Shown here piece by piece: positions 44,452-53,005 of a stretch of 64,000 nt of DNA. The DNA comes from CAXBCP01 sp038120765 (GTDB taxonomy: Bacteria > Pseudomonadota > Alphaproteobacteria > MPNO01 > UBA830), in contig JAYOMI010000002.1 of NCBI GenBank assembly GCA_038120765.1, positions 1 through 64,000 on the forward strand, read 5' to 3'. The notes under the pieces were generated by a model. It was not told the DNA's origin, searched no databases, and saw only the letters and a program-made list of their open reading frames with translations. Position numbers and translations under genes: made by a program. Numbering within the stretch: the first letter of the stretch is position 1; every line of letters begins with the position of its first letter.

Positions 44452-45309
44452 ATGAACGATACAGCACTCGAACAATCCATTGACCAGGCGTGGGAAGACC
44501 GCGATTCGATAACGCCGCAGATCACGGGTGCCGCGCGCGATGCAATCGAAGCGGCCCTGGAAGGACTTGATTCGGGCAAGCTTCGGGTCGCCGAGAAAGG
44601 CGCCGGCGGCTGGACCGTCAACCAGTGGCTTAAAAAAGCCGTGCTGCTGTCGTTCCGTATCTACGACATGGCCCCGCTGCCGGGCGGACCGTCTTTCCCG
44701 GGTCTCGGGGAAAGCGCCTGGTTCGACAAGGTACCGTCGAAATTCGCCGGATGGGATGAAGAAAAATTCCGCGCAGCCGGATTCCGTACCGTTCCGAACT
44801 GCACCGTGCGCCGGTCGGCCTTTCTCGCCCCGAACGTGATCGTGATGCCGAGCTTCGTGAACCTCGGCGCCTATGTCGATTCCGGCACGATGGTCGATAC
44901 CTGGGCGACGATCGGGTCCTGCGCGCAGATCGGCAAGGACTGTCATATTTCGGGCGGCGTCGGCATCGGCGGCGTTCTGGAGCCGCTTCAGGCCGATCCG
45001 GTCATCATCGAGGACAACTGCTTCATCGGCGCCCGGTCCGAGGTCGCCGAGGGAGTGATCGTCGAAGAGGGCTCGGTGCTGTCCATGGGCGTGTTCCTCG
45101 GTCAGTCGACCAAGATCATCGACCGGGCGACCGGCGAAATCCACATGGGCCGCGTCCCCTCCTATTCGGTCGTCGTCCCGGGCAGCCTGCCGGGCAAACC
45201 GCTGCCCGACGGCAGCCCCGGCCCCAGCCTGTACTGCGCCGTGATCGTCAAACGGGTGGATGAGCAGACCCGGTCCAAGACGTCGATCAACGATCTGCTG
45301 CGGGACTGA
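44452..45309 (+). CDS. dapD: Tetrahydrodipicolinate N-succinyltransferase
   Basis: 285 residues: an N-terminal helical domain, then left-handed beta-helix hexapeptide repeats from about residue 110 (VNLGAYVDSGTMVDTWATIG), and a C-terminal KTSINDLLRD tail. It uses succinyl-CoA in lysine and meso-diaminopimelate synthesis. Its TGA overlaps the presumed CTG start of dapE. Confidence 0.96.
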   Translation: MNDTALEQSIDQAWEDRDSITPQITGAARDAIEAALEGLDSGKLRVAEKGAGGWTVNQWLKKAVLLSFRIYDMAPLPGGPSFPGLGESAWFDKVPSKFAGWDEEKFRAAGFRTVPNCTVRRSAFLAPNVIVMPSFVNLGAYVDSGTMVDTWATIGSCAQIGKDCHISGGVGIGGVLEPLQADPVIIEDNCFIGARSEVAEGVIVEEGSVLSMGVFLGQSTKIIDRATGEIHMGRVPSYSVVVPGSLPGKPLPDGSPGPSLYCAVIVKRVDEQTRSKTSINDLLRD

Positions 45310-46460
45310 TCGCCATCGTTGACGCCGTTGAACTTTCCCGAGACCTGATCCGCTGTCCGAGCATTACGCCGGCGGACGCGGGCGCCCTCGATGTCTTGCA
45401 GGCCGCGCTTGAAGGCCTCGGATTCGTCTGCCACCGTCTGAGATTCTCGGATACCGACACGCCGGATATCGACAATCTGTATGCCCGGTTCGGCACCGAT
45501 GCGCCGAATTTCTGCTTTGCCGGACATACGGACGTCGTGCCGCTGGGCAATCCGGATTCCTGGTCGGTCGATCCGTTCGGGGCAGAAATTATCGACGACG
45601 TGCTGTATGGCCGTGGGGCAACCGACATGAAATGCGCGGTGGGCGCGTTCGTCGAGGCAGCGTCGCGCGCCATCGCCGCCGGCACTGTGTGCGGATCGAT
45701 CAGCCTGCTGATCACGGGCGACGAAGAAGGCCCCGCGGTCAACGGCACCACCAAGGTTCTCGACTGGATGGCAGAGAATGGCGAGGTCATTGACGTCTGC
45801 CTGGTGGGCGAGCCGACGAACCCGCTGAAACTCGGCGAGATGATAAAGATCGGGCGGCGTGGCAGCATGACGGGCACGCTCACCGTCACCGGCGTGCAGG
45901 GACATACCGCTTACCCGCACCTCGCCGACAATCCCCTGCCCCGGCTGATCGCCATCCTCGATGCGCTCGCCAACACGAAACTGGATGACGGCACGGATCA
46001 CTTCCAGCCGTCGAACCTGCAGCTGACCACGATCGACACGGGCAACCCGGCAACCAACGTCACGCCCGCCCAGGCGACGGCAGGTTTCAATATCCGTTTC
46101 AACGATCTCCATACCGGTGCGAGCCTGACCGACTGGCTGCACGAACAATGCCGGGCGGTCGGCGGACAATACGATCTCGACGTCAAGATATCGGGTGAAG
46201 CGTTCCTGACCCCGCCGGGAGACTTCAGCGCGCTGATGTCGCGGGTGGTCAAGGATGTCACCGGCGTCGAGCCCGAGCTCAGCACGTCGGGCGGCACGTC
46301 GGATGCCCGGTTCATCAAGGATTACTGCCCGGTCGCGGAATTCGGCCTGGTCGGCCAGACCATGCACAAGGTAGACGAACGGATCGCCGTTTCGGACATT
46401 CGCGCGCTGGCCGACATTTACGCGGCGATCCTCGACGGATATTTCACGGCGCGCGGTTAA
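45306..46460 (+). CDS. dapE: Succinyl-diaminopimelate desuccinylase (probable CTG start)
   Basis: 384 residues if it starts at CTG 45306. The family N-terminus (DAVELSRDLIRCPSITPADAG) is encoded upstream of the first ordinary start codon (TTG 45396), and no ATG, GTG or TTG exists in frame between the last upstream stop (45261) and 45396. CTG 45306 overlaps the dapD stop as CTGA, mimicking the usual ATGA coupling. Zinc and catalytic motifs FAGHTDVVP, GRGATDMK, TGDEEG and SGGTSDARF are intact. It hydrolyses N-succinyl-diaminopimelate in the lysine and peptidoglycan pathway. Confidence 0.92.
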   Translation: MIAIVDAVELSRDLIRCPSITPADAGALDVLQAALEGLGFVCHRLRFSDTDTPDIDNLYARFGTDAPNFCFAGHTDVVPLGNPDSWSVDPFGAEIIDDVLYGRGATDMKCAVGAFVEAASRAIAAGTVCGSISLLITGDEEGPAVNGTTKVLDWMAENGEVIDVCLVGEPTNPLKLGEMIKIGRRGSMTGTLTVTGVQGHTAYPHLADNPLPRLIAILDALANTKLDDGTDHFQPSNLQLTTIDTGNPATNVTPAQATAGFNIRFNDLHTGASLTDWLHEQCRAVGGQYDLDVKISGEAFLTPPGDFSALMSRVVKDVTGVEPELSTSGGTSDARFIKDYCPVAEFGLVGQTMHKVDERIAVSDIRALADIYAAILDGYFTARG

Positions 46461-46468
46461 GCGCCGGC

Positions 46469-47047
46469 ATGGCCAGCATCCGCGAAATTTCCGTCGCGCT
46501 CTATGGCGCGTGGCGCCTGGCGTCGCTCGACCGCGCGGGCGCTCATTTCTTCGAAAATACCCCGGCGGCGTTCTGGAAATCGTTCAATGCCGCCTGGCTT
46601 GCCTTGCCGGGCTACACGCTTCTGGTGCTGCTGGGCTTTACGGAGCACCCGGTGGATGCGGGGGCGTTCCGCATCCTGTCGGTCGAACTGATTACCTATG
46701 TAATCGGCTGGGTGGCGTTCCCGCTGGTCATGGTCGCCTTCACGGATACGGTAAAAGCCGACCGGAATTATTTCCGGTTTGTCACGGCCTGGAACTGGGC
46801 CATCGTCCTCCAGGCTTATCTTTTTCTCGGCGTCTCGGCCTTTTCGGCGAGCGGCACCGTGCCGGAAGGGCTCGGCGCGCTGATCATCCTGGTCGCGACA
46901 TTCGCGATATTTTTCTATCAGGGCTTTATCGCCAGAACGATGCTGGATGTAACGCTCCCCGTCGCCGTTCTGGTCGTCGTGATTGATTTCACGATTGCCG
47001 TCGGCCTCAGCCTTGTCAGCCGTTCAATGTATCTGTCGGTCGCCTGA
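46469..47047 (+). CDS. Conserved membrane protein of unknown function
   Basis: 192 residues with about five hydrophobic segments and no catalytic motif I recognise. It starts 8 bp after dapE and ends facing truA. Genes like this occupy the same place in related genomes, so it is probably a real, conserved but unnamed gene. Confidence 0.65.
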   Translation: MASIREISVALYGAWRLASLDRAGAHFFENTPAAFWKSFNAAWLALPGYTLLVLLGFTEHPVDAGAFRILSVELITYVIGWVAFPLVMVAFTDTVKADRNYFRFVTAWNWAIVLQAYLFLGVSAFSASGTVPEGLGALIILVATFAIFFYQGFIARTMLDVTLPVAVLVVVIDFTIAVGLSLVSRSMYLSVA

Positions 47048-47070
47048 CAACCTGCGCCCCGGCGCTGCAT

Positions 47071-47817
47071 TCAGTCGTCCGGATATCCCACGGACACCAG
47101 CGCCAATCCCTCTGGCGGCGCCGTGGCGCCCGCCGCCGCGCGGTCCCGGGCTTCCAGTGCCGCCGACACGTCATCGGCGGTCAGTCTTCCCGCGCCGACC
47201 CGTTCCAGCGTGCCGACGATATTGCGTACCTGGTGATGCAGGAACGACCGTCCACGGGCATGAAAATGAATCTCGTCGCCTGCCCGGCGCACATCGAACA
47301 CATCGAGCGTCTTTACCGGCGATTTCGCCTGGCACGCGGTGGCCCGGAAGCTGGTGAAGTCATGGGTTCCGATGAGGCGTTGGGCGGCGTGATGCATGGC
47401 GTCGGCATCGAGCGGCCAGGGGATATGCCATACCCGCCCCAGATCGACGGCCGGCGGCGGCCGTCGATTGAGAATCCGATAGAGATAGACCCGCTCGCAG
47501 GCCGAAATCCGCGCGTGAAAGCCTTCCGGCGCAATCCGCGCCTCGAGGACCGAAATCGGCTCGTCACGGAGATGGGCGTTAATCGCATCGCGCACGGTGT
47601 CGGCGGTCGTCGGCCGCTCGATATCGATGTGCGCCACCTGGCCGAAGGCGTGCACGCCGGCATCCGTGCGCCCCGCCCCGTAGACCCGGGTATGCTCCCC
47701 GCAGAAGCTGAACACGGCCTCTTCGATTGCCTGCTGCACGGAGGGACCGTTCTTCTGGCGCTGCCAGCCGACATAGGGACCGCCGTCATATTCGATGAGG
47801 ACCCGCCAGCGGGTCAT
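47071..47817 (-). CDS. truA: tRNA pseudouridine synthase A
   Basis: 248 residues. Catalytic Asp in YGAGRTDAGVHAFGQ. Modifies U38-U40 in tRNA anticodon stems. Overlaps the fmt stop by ATGA (47814-47817), so def-fmt-truA is a coupled operon. Confidence 0.95.
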   Translation of the reverse strand: MTRWRVLIEYDGGPYVGWQRQKNGPSVQQAIEEAVFSFCGEHTRVYGAGRTDAGVHAFGQVAHIDIERPTTADTVRDAINAHLRDEPISVLEARIAPEGFHARISACERVYLYRILNRRPPPAVDLGRVWHIPWPLDADAMHHAAQRLIGTHDFTSFRATACQAKSPVKTLDVFDVRRAGDEIHFHARGRSFLHHQVRNIVGTLERVGAGRLTADDVSAALEARDRAAAGATAPPEGLALVSVGYPDD

Positions 47818-48719
47818 TGCAGAACGGTTCCTGCCGGGACCGGATTGCCGCGCACGTATTCGTCCGCGGCCATCGCCGATTTACCGGCGCGCTGTACCCG
47901 CTCAAGCCGGAGCGCCCCGTCGCCGCAGGCGACGGTGAGCGGCGCGTCGATCACCGCCCCGGGCGCGCCCGACCCCGGCACCGGCGTTGCTGCCAGCACG
48001 CGCAGGCGCGCATCGTCCCGCTCGCACCAGACACCCGGCCACGGGTTCAGCGCGCGGATTTTCAGATCGAGGGCCGCCGCGCTCTCGGTCCAGTCGATCC
48101 GGCCTTCCGCCCGGTCGAGCTTCGGCGCATAGGTCGCACCGTCTTCCGGTTGCGGCACCGGTGACGGGAAATCGCCCGACAGGACCTGCACGACCAGGTC
48201 CCCGCCGAGTGCCGCGAGCGCGTCGTGCAGCTCTGCCGCCGTGGTTTTGTCGCCGATGGGGACCCTTGCCGATGCCAGCATGGCCCCGGTATCGAGCCCT
48301 TCATCCATCTGCATGATGGTGACGCCGGTTTCGGTATCGCCGGCGAGGATCGCCCGCTGGATGGGCGCGGCCCCGCGCCAGCGCGGCAGCAGCGAGGCGT
48401 GAATGTTTATACAGCCGAGAGACGGCGCATTGAGGACCGCTTTGGGCAGGATAAGCCCGTAGGCGGCGACGACGGCGACATCCGCGTCGAGCGCGGCGAA
48501 CGCCGCCTGGGCGCCGGCATCCTTCAGGCTGGCGGGGTATCTGACCTCTATCCCGTGCTCCTCGGCAAAGACCTGGACGGGGGACGGCTTTTCCCTGTGG
48601 CCGCGCCCGGCGGGCCGCGGCGGCTGGGAATAGACGCAGATCACGTCGTGACCGGCGTCGATAAGCGCGGCGAGTGCCGGGACCGCGAAATCCGGCGTCC
48701 CCATAAAGATCAGACGCAT
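47814..48719 (-). CDS. fmt: Methionyl-tRNA formyltransferase
   Basis: 301 residues. FMGTPDFAVPAL at the start, the folate-site HASLLPRWRGAAPIQ and DEGLDTG are intact, with the C-terminal OB-like domain. It formylates initiator Met-tRNA. Encoded 12 bp after def and coupled to truA. Confidence 0.96.
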   Translation of the reverse strand: MRLIFMGTPDFAVPALAALIDAGHDVICVYSQPPRPAGRGHREKPSPVQVFAEEHGIEVRYPASLKDAGAQAAFAALDADVAVVAAYGLILPKAVLNAPSLGCINIHASLLPRWRGAAPIQRAILAGDTETGVTIMQMDEGLDTGAMLASARVPIGDKTTAAELHDALAALGGDLVVQVLSGDFPSPVPQPEDGATYAPKLDRAEGRIDWTESAAALDLKIRALNPWPGVWCERDDARLRVLAATPVPGSGAPGAVIDAPLTVACGDGALRLERVQRAGKSAMAADEYVRGNPVPAGTVLQ

Positions 48720-48731
48720 TGGGAGTCTCCC

Positions 48732-49256
48732 TCAGGCGCCGGCGCTGACGTCTTGTTTCTTGAGCTTGGTGAGCTTGCGCATGATCATACCGCGTTTGAG
48801 CTTCGAGATATGGTCGACAAACAGGATGCCGTCGAGATGGTCCATCTCGTGCTGGATGCAGGTCGCGAGAAACCCGTCCATATCCTGTTCCCGAATCTCG
48901 TTCTCTCGGTCGAGATAGCGCACGCGGACGCGTTCGGGCCGTTTTACCTCGGCATAGTGCTCCGGCAGGGACAGGCAGCCTTCTTCGAAGACGCTGCGCT
49001 CGCTGGATGCGTCGATAATTTCGGGGTTTGCCATCTGCATCGGCTGCGGCGGCTCCCCCGAGCGCGCGACATCGGCGACGATCACCCGTTTGGACACACC
49101 CACCTGCGGCGCCGCCAGACCGACGCCGGGGGCGGCATACATGGTTTCCAGCATGTCATCCATGAGCCGCCGGATATCGTCATCGACAGCGTCGATGCGC
49201 GATGCAACGGTTTTGAGGCGCGGATCGGGCGCGGTGATGATGGGCAGCAGGGCCAT
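48732..49256 (-). CDS. def: Peptide deformylase
   Basis: 174 residues from the ATG at 49256 (the frame opens seven codons earlier). Metal site: GVGLAAPQVG, EGCLSLP (Cys ligand) and QHEMDHLDG (HExxH). Removes N-formyl from nascent proteins. First gene of def-fmt-truA. Confidence 0.95.
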   Translation of the reverse strand: MALLPIITAPDPRLKTVASRIDAVDDDIRRLMDDMLETMYAAPGVGLAAPQVGVSKRVIVADVARSGEPPQPMQMANPEIIDASSERSVFEEGCLSLPEHYAEVKRPERVRVRYLDRENEIREQDMDGFLATCIQHEMDHLDGILFVDHISKLKRGMIMRKLTKLKKQDVSAGA

Positions 49257-49399
49257 CGGGACGAAATACCTTATCAATAGAAAGCGTTAGGTATGCGGTT
49301 GCGCCCGCAGGGTCAAGTCCGGGCTTTGCCCGATATCGGACATGCCGGCGGTCCCATGCGATTCGCCACTGCCCTGCAGGTTCGTGTTATGTTCCGTTG

Positions 49400-50569
49400 A
49401 TGGAACCTGTCACGATTATCGCGCTGTTCATCGCTGCCGCCGCCCTCGGCGTCATGGCATTCGTCCTGCTTCGCGGCAACGGCCGCAATAGCGGCCGGGC
49501 GGACGAACAGGCAGAGCAGATGACGCGAATGACCGAACGGCTGGTCGCCGCCCAGGCGGAACTGGCCGGGCGCCTGTCGCAGATCGCCGAGGCCGATGCC
49601 GCGAGCCAGAAAGCCCTGTCGGAACGCCTGCAGAATCAGGAAATCGCGATCACCAAGACGCTCGAAGCGCGGCTTGCCGACGTCACCAGGAAAGTCGGGG
49701 AGTCGCTTCAGCAGTCCAGCGTCAAATCGTCGGAAACGATGAGCAAGCTTCAGGAACGCCTGGCGGTGATCGACGTCGCCCAGAAAAACATCACCGGGCT
49801 TTCCGAACAGGTGGTCCAGCTGCAGGACGTGCTGTCCAACCGGCATGCCCGCGGCGCCTTTGGCGAGGTGCAGTTGCAGGATCTGGTGCAGTCCGCCCTG
49901 CCGCCGTCGGCCTATTCCTTCCAACAGACCCTGAGCAGTGGCAAACGCGCCGACTGCCTGCTGATGCTGCCCAACCCGCCGGGGGCGATCGTGGTCGATG
50001 CGAAGTTCCCGCTGGAAAGCTATCACGCGTTGCGTAACGCGAAGGACGACAATGCCAGGACCCAGTATTCCCGCGCCTTTGCGGCAGATGTCCTGAAACA
50101 TGTGCGCGATATTGCCGACCGCTATATCGTGCCGGGGGAAACCGCTGAATCCGCCCTGATGTTCCTGCCGTCCGAAGCGGTCTATGCGGAGCTTTACGCC
50201 AACCATCCGGCGACGGTCGAAAAATCCCATCGTGCGAAGGTATGGATCGTGTCGCCGACCACGCTGATGGCGACCCTCAACACGATCCGCGCCGTCCTCA
50301 AGGACGCATCGATGCAGGAACAGGCCGGCGTCATCCAGACCGAAGTCCGCAAGATGCTGATCGATGTGGGACGGATCGACGAACGCGTCGGCAATCTGAA
50401 GAAACACTTCAGGCAGGCCGAAAAAGACATCGGCGAAATCGAAATTTCAACCGGCAAGGTCATGAGCCGGGGCGAAAAGATCGAGCAGATCGAGCTTGGC
50501 GAAGGTGCCGAGATGGACGAGATCGCGGCTGGCGCCGAGATACACGCGCTTGAACGCGGTAACGGCTGA
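49400..50569 (+). CDS. rmuC: RmuC family DNA recombination protein
   Basis: 389 residues (ATG at 49400; a TTG precedes it). An N-terminal membrane anchor (about 4-22), a long coiled coil (about 25-145), then the RmuC domain with MLPNPPGAIVVDAKFPLES. RmuC limits some DNA rearrangements, probably as a nuclease. Divergent from def. Confidence 0.9.
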   Translation: MEPVTIIALFIAAAALGVMAFVLLRGNGRNSGRADEQAEQMTRMTERLVAAQAELAGRLSQIAEADAASQKALSERLQNQEIAITKTLEARLADVTRKVGESLQQSSVKSSETMSKLQERLAVIDVAQKNITGLSEQVVQLQDVLSNRHARGAFGEVQLQDLVQSALPPSAYSFQQTLSSGKRADCLLMLPNPPGAIVVDAKFPLESYHALRNAKDDNARTQYSRAFAADVLKHVRDIADRYIVPGETAESALMFLPSEAVYAELYANHPATVEKSHRAKVWIVSPTTLMATLNTIRAVLKDASMQEQAGVIQTEVRKMLIDVGRIDERVGNLKKHFRQAEKDIGEIEISTGKVMSRGEKIEQIELGEGAEMDEIAAGAEIHALERGNG

Positions 50570-50710
50570 GCCATCCCGCGAACATCAGCCGCCGTCGCGG
50601 AGAACGGAAACCGGGCAGCGCGAAGTCGGCGGCCTCTCTTGCATCGCGGATAGGGAACTGGAAAACTCCCCGCACCAGAAATCACCGTAACGAAACCGAG
50701 GAGAGTACCA

Positions 50711-51133
50711 ATGGCCGAGACTTCCGCTTCCCTGAAACTGACCCATGAAGGCGCCCTTGCGGCCCTGAATGCCGGGATCGCGAAAGCGACCGCGATGGGT
50801 CAGCCGCAATGCATTTCCGTCGTCGATGCCGGCGGGCACCTGCTGGCATTCGTCCGCATGGACGGCGCGTTCCACATGTCGCTTGAAACATCCCTGCGCA
50901 AGGCCAAGACCGCCGCCTGTTACGGCGCGCCGACGGGCGGGATGCAGGATGACGTCGCCATCAAACTCGCCCTCGGCACCGACGGCCAGCGGATCAATCT
51001 GCCGGGCGGGCTGCCGATTATCGTGGACGGTCACTGCATCGGCGCCGTCGGCGTGGGGTCCGGCTCGGGCGCCCAGGACCGAGAGGTCGCGGTAGAGGCG
51101 ATCGCCGCCATCCCCGGCAGCGAGACCTTCTGA
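50711..51133 (+). CDS. GlcG/HbpS-like heme-binding family protein
   Basis: 140 residues with the family pattern ISVVDAGGHLLAFVRMDGA and a C-terminal IGAVGVGSGSGAQDREVA. Members form octamers; some bind haem (HbpS), others lie in glycolate or propanediol operons. GAGGAGAG precedes the ATG. Its role here is not shown. Confidence 0.85.
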   Translation: MAETSASLKLTHEGALAALNAGIAKATAMGQPQCISVVDAGGHLLAFVRMDGAFHMSLETSLRKAKTAACYGAPTGGMQDDVAIKLALGTDGQRINLPGGLPIIVDGHCIGAVGVGSGSGAQDREVAVEAIAAIPGSETF

Positions 51134-51183
51134 CCCGCCACCGGCCGGGACGGATTTAACCAGCTCCCGAATACCCCCGCCCG

Positions 51184-51232
51184 AACCCCGGAAAATCCTG
51201 CCGGTGCGCTCCGGCGGGGGTTAATTTTGGTT
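51184..51232 (+). terminator. Probable terminator after the HbpS-like gene
   Basis: Nested stems AACCCC/GGGGTT and GCCGG/CCGGC (51184-51222) followed by AATTTTGGTTAAAATT. About 50 bp after the stop codon. Confidence 0.55.
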
Positions 51233-51588
51233 AAAATTCAAAAATTTTTACAGATTCATTACCCCGAAAAGCCAAACCCGTGATATTCTGTCTCCCGTCG
51301 GCGCACCCTGAAATCAGGGGTGCCGTCCGTTACAGGGATTTGGCCGGAAATCGCTTCCGGCTGAATACAGCAGCAGGATGGGACAGAAGAAAATAGCAAT
51401 ACCGCAGTGACCTCCCTTCAGCTCAGGAAGGGACGGCCCAGTTAAAATTTGATCTGAACAGGGTATTGCCGAAGGCATTGTGCCAATGAGCGCGGGTTTC
51501 AATAACAGGCCACTTTAAAAGGCGGCCGGGACAAAATTACGTACTGAAGACTTACTCACAACCGACGACGCAAAGAGGGAGCCATTAA
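51233..51588 (+). other. Structured intergenic region (possible leader or small RNA)
   Basis: No open gene is seen in this stretch. It has several short hairpins in a row: about 51300-51324 (GGC...CACCCTGA with TCAGGGGTG), CCGGAA/TTCCGG, the seven-base TCCCTTC/GAAGGGA near 51413-51433 enclosed by CAATACC/GGTATTG, and TGCC-GAA-GGCA. Such density of local stems immediately before a small zinc-ribbon gene suggests a structured 5' leader or an unlinked small RNA. I could not match it to a known RNA class. Confidence 0.35.
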
Positions 51589-51768
51589 ATGAGCGAATCG
51601 AACACCGGTTCATTGGATGCTGAAGAACTTGTCATGGACCACCGCGCGGCCACTGACGTTCCGACCGACCGCAAATGCATGTCATGCGGTGAAAAATTTG
51701 CAAGCGAGGGATGGCACAATCGTCTTTGCCTGCGCTGCCGGAAACGCAGCGAGCCTGATTTCGTCTGA
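51589..51768 (+). CDS. Small zinc-ribbon protein
   Basis: 59 residues from an ATG with GAGGGAG seven bases upstream. An acidic N-terminus leads to a treble-clef-like pattern CMSCGEKF...CLRCRKRS (two CxxC pairs, about 17 residues apart), which should bind one zinc. Likely a small regulator or ribosome-associated protein; function unknown. It is followed by a strong terminator 20 bp later. Confidence 0.8.
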   Translation: MSESNTGSLDAEELVMDHRAATDVPTDRKCMSCGEKFASEGWHNRLCLRCRKRSEPDFV

Positions 51769-51788
51769 CTTCTGAAATTACGACCCAC

Positions 51789-51820
51789 AAAATCCCGGTG
51801 CCTGTCACCGGGATTTTTTT
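51789..51820 (+). terminator. Intrinsic terminator of the zinc-ribbon gene
   Basis: A perfect 12-bp stem (51789-51800 and 51806-51817), loop CCTGT, followed by a run of T ending at 51820. Confidence 0.9.
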
Positions 51821-51850
51821 ATGGCCGCATTCCGTAATCGGCCGGGGAAT

Positions 51851-51876
51851 GTTAGGCTTGGGGTGTAAACCCTAAC
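51851..51876. promoter_or_regulatory. Short inverted repeat upstream of the peroxiredoxin gene
   Basis: GTTAGG (51851-51856) and CCTAAC (51871-51876) form a dyad 17 bp upstream of the peroxiredoxin start codon. It could be an operator; no regulator is identified. Confidence 0.3.
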
Positions 51877-51892
51877 CGATGGAGAATTCTGA

Positions 51893-52345
51893 ATGGCATT
51901 GATTGCCGCGGGCGTTGACGCGCCGGATTTCAGCCTCCCGAACCAGGACGGGTCTGCGGTGAAAAAAGACGATTTCACCGGCCGTTACGTCCTGCTCTGG
52001 TGGTATCCCAAAGCCGATACACCCGGCTGAACGATCGAAGGCAACGGGTTCCGTGATCGAATCCAGGACTTTGAAGACCGTAACGCGGCCATTCTCGGCG
52101 TCAGCTATGACAGCCCCGCAGACAATGGTGCGTTCCGTGCGAAATTCTCTTTTCCCTATGACCTCCTGAGCGACGAGGACGGTGCGGTGTCGATTGCCTA
52201 TGGCGTATCCGAACCGGACAGCCCGCGATCGCCGCGCAAGTCGGTGCTGATCGGCCCCGACGGCAAGGTCGCTGCTTCCTATGACGCGGTAACCCCGGCG
52301 GATCACCCCGCCCAGGTGCTCGCCGATCTGGACGGCATGAAATAG
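51893..52345 (+). CDS. Peroxiredoxin (BCP/AhpC class) with in-frame TGA at the catalytic position: candidate selenoprotein
   Basis: 150 codons. GGAGA lies seven bases before the ATG. Residues 36-53 read WWYPKADTPG-[TGA]-TIEGNGF, and family members have Cys (PKADTPGCT) at codon 46, exactly where TGA (52028-52030) occurs. After it the frame continues unbroken with normal peroxiredoxin sequence (FSFPYDLLSDEDGAVS, VLIGPDGKVAAS) to TAG. The protein contains no Cys at all, so reading the TGA as selenocysteine is the only way to give it a redox centre. A nine-base-pair hairpin begins one base after the TGA. Alternatives are a TGC-to-TGA sequencing error or nonsense mutation. Confidence 0.8.
52028..52059 (+). 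promoter_or_regulatory. TGA codon with bacterial SECIS-like hairpin
   Basis: The TGA is 52028-52030. CGATC (52032-52036) pairs with GATCG (52055-52059), and ACGG (52044-52047) with CCGT (52051-52054). The 5' side has a seven-base bulge. The apical loop is GTT (52048-52050), so its first base is G, 17 nt after the TGA. Bacterial SECIS elements are short hairpins inside the coding region with a G at the start of the apical loop roughly 16-37 nt after the UGA, so this fits. Confidence 0.65.
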
Positions 52346-52369
52346 CGGAAATCAGCAAACGGACGTTCA

Positions 52370-52397
52370 GGGGCGGGTCTGATGATCCGCCCCTTTT
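52370..52397 (+). terminator. Intrinsic terminator after the peroxiredoxin gene
   Basis: A stem of GGGGCGGGTC with GATCCGCCCC (including one G-U pair) around TGAT, followed by TTTT, 25 bp after the TAG stop. It shows that the message is built to cover the complete frame beyond the internal TGA. Confidence 0.8.
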
Positions 52398-52518
52398 CGA
52401 TTCACCGGATACAGGTGCACCGCGGGACACTCCCATCAGCCGCATTCGGCAAGCGAAACAGCCTTTCAGAACGCGGCCACTCACGATAGCCTGCGGATCG
52501 CCCAGAAGGGGATACTGA

Positions 52519-52950
52519 ATGCTCGCCGCTACCGCCATTACAGCCATTGTCAGCGCGCTTGTCATTCTCGTGCATTTCGAAACCATGTCCTGGCTGACCA
52601 AATTCGGCCGGACACACAGGATGCCGACCCGGCTCGGCCTGCTGCTCGGCGTCTTCGCCCTGTTCGCCGCGCATTCGCTCGAAGTCTGGATATTCGCCGG
52701 CGGGCTTTACGTTGCCCGCGAAATCTTCGCGCTAGGCGATCTGACCGGCGCCTTCGACGGCAGCGCCGAGGATTACCTGTATATTTCGCTCGTCAACTAC
52801 ACCACGCTCGGCTACGGCGAGATCGTGCCGACCGGCCATATGCGCACGATCTGCGGTTTCGAGGCTCTGATGGGCCTGCTGATGATGGCATGGTCGGCGG
52901 CCTTCACCGTCTTCCGCCTGACCGACCGCTGGCGCGCGAACCTCGATTGA
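52519..52950 (+). CDS. Small two-helix K+ channel family protein
   Basis: 143 residues. Transmembrane segments at about 5-25, 38-60 and 110-130 frame the pore loop with selectivity filter TLGYGEIVP. It belongs to the Ion_trans_2 family. No cytoplasmic TrkA-type gating domain is attached. Confidence 0.85.
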   Translation: MLAATAITAIVSALVILVHFETMSWLTKFGRTHRMPTRLGLLLGVFALFAAHSLEVWIFAGGLYVAREIFALGDLTGAFDGSAEDYLYISLVNYTTLGYGEIVPTGHMRTICGFEALMGLLMMAWSAAFTVFRLTDRWRANLD

Positions 52951-53005
52951 TGCCAGATTCCGGGATTGAACCAGAACCAGTGCCCGGGACAGGGAAAGCC
53001 ACGGA

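Noticed and set aside
45396..46460. dapE starting at TTG 45396
   Set aside because: It would lose about 30 conserved N-terminal residues that are clearly encoded upstream in the same frame.
51233..51588. tmRNA, 6S RNA or other known RNA
   Set aside because: No tRNA-like ends, tag sequence or other diagnostic motif could be recognised; left as an unassigned structured region.
52028..52030. Simple nonsense mutation or pseudogene for the peroxiredoxin
   Set aside because: Not excluded, but considered less likely: the TGA is at the one catalytic codon where selenocysteine would be functional, a SECIS-like hairpin follows, and the rest of the gene and its terminator show no decay.
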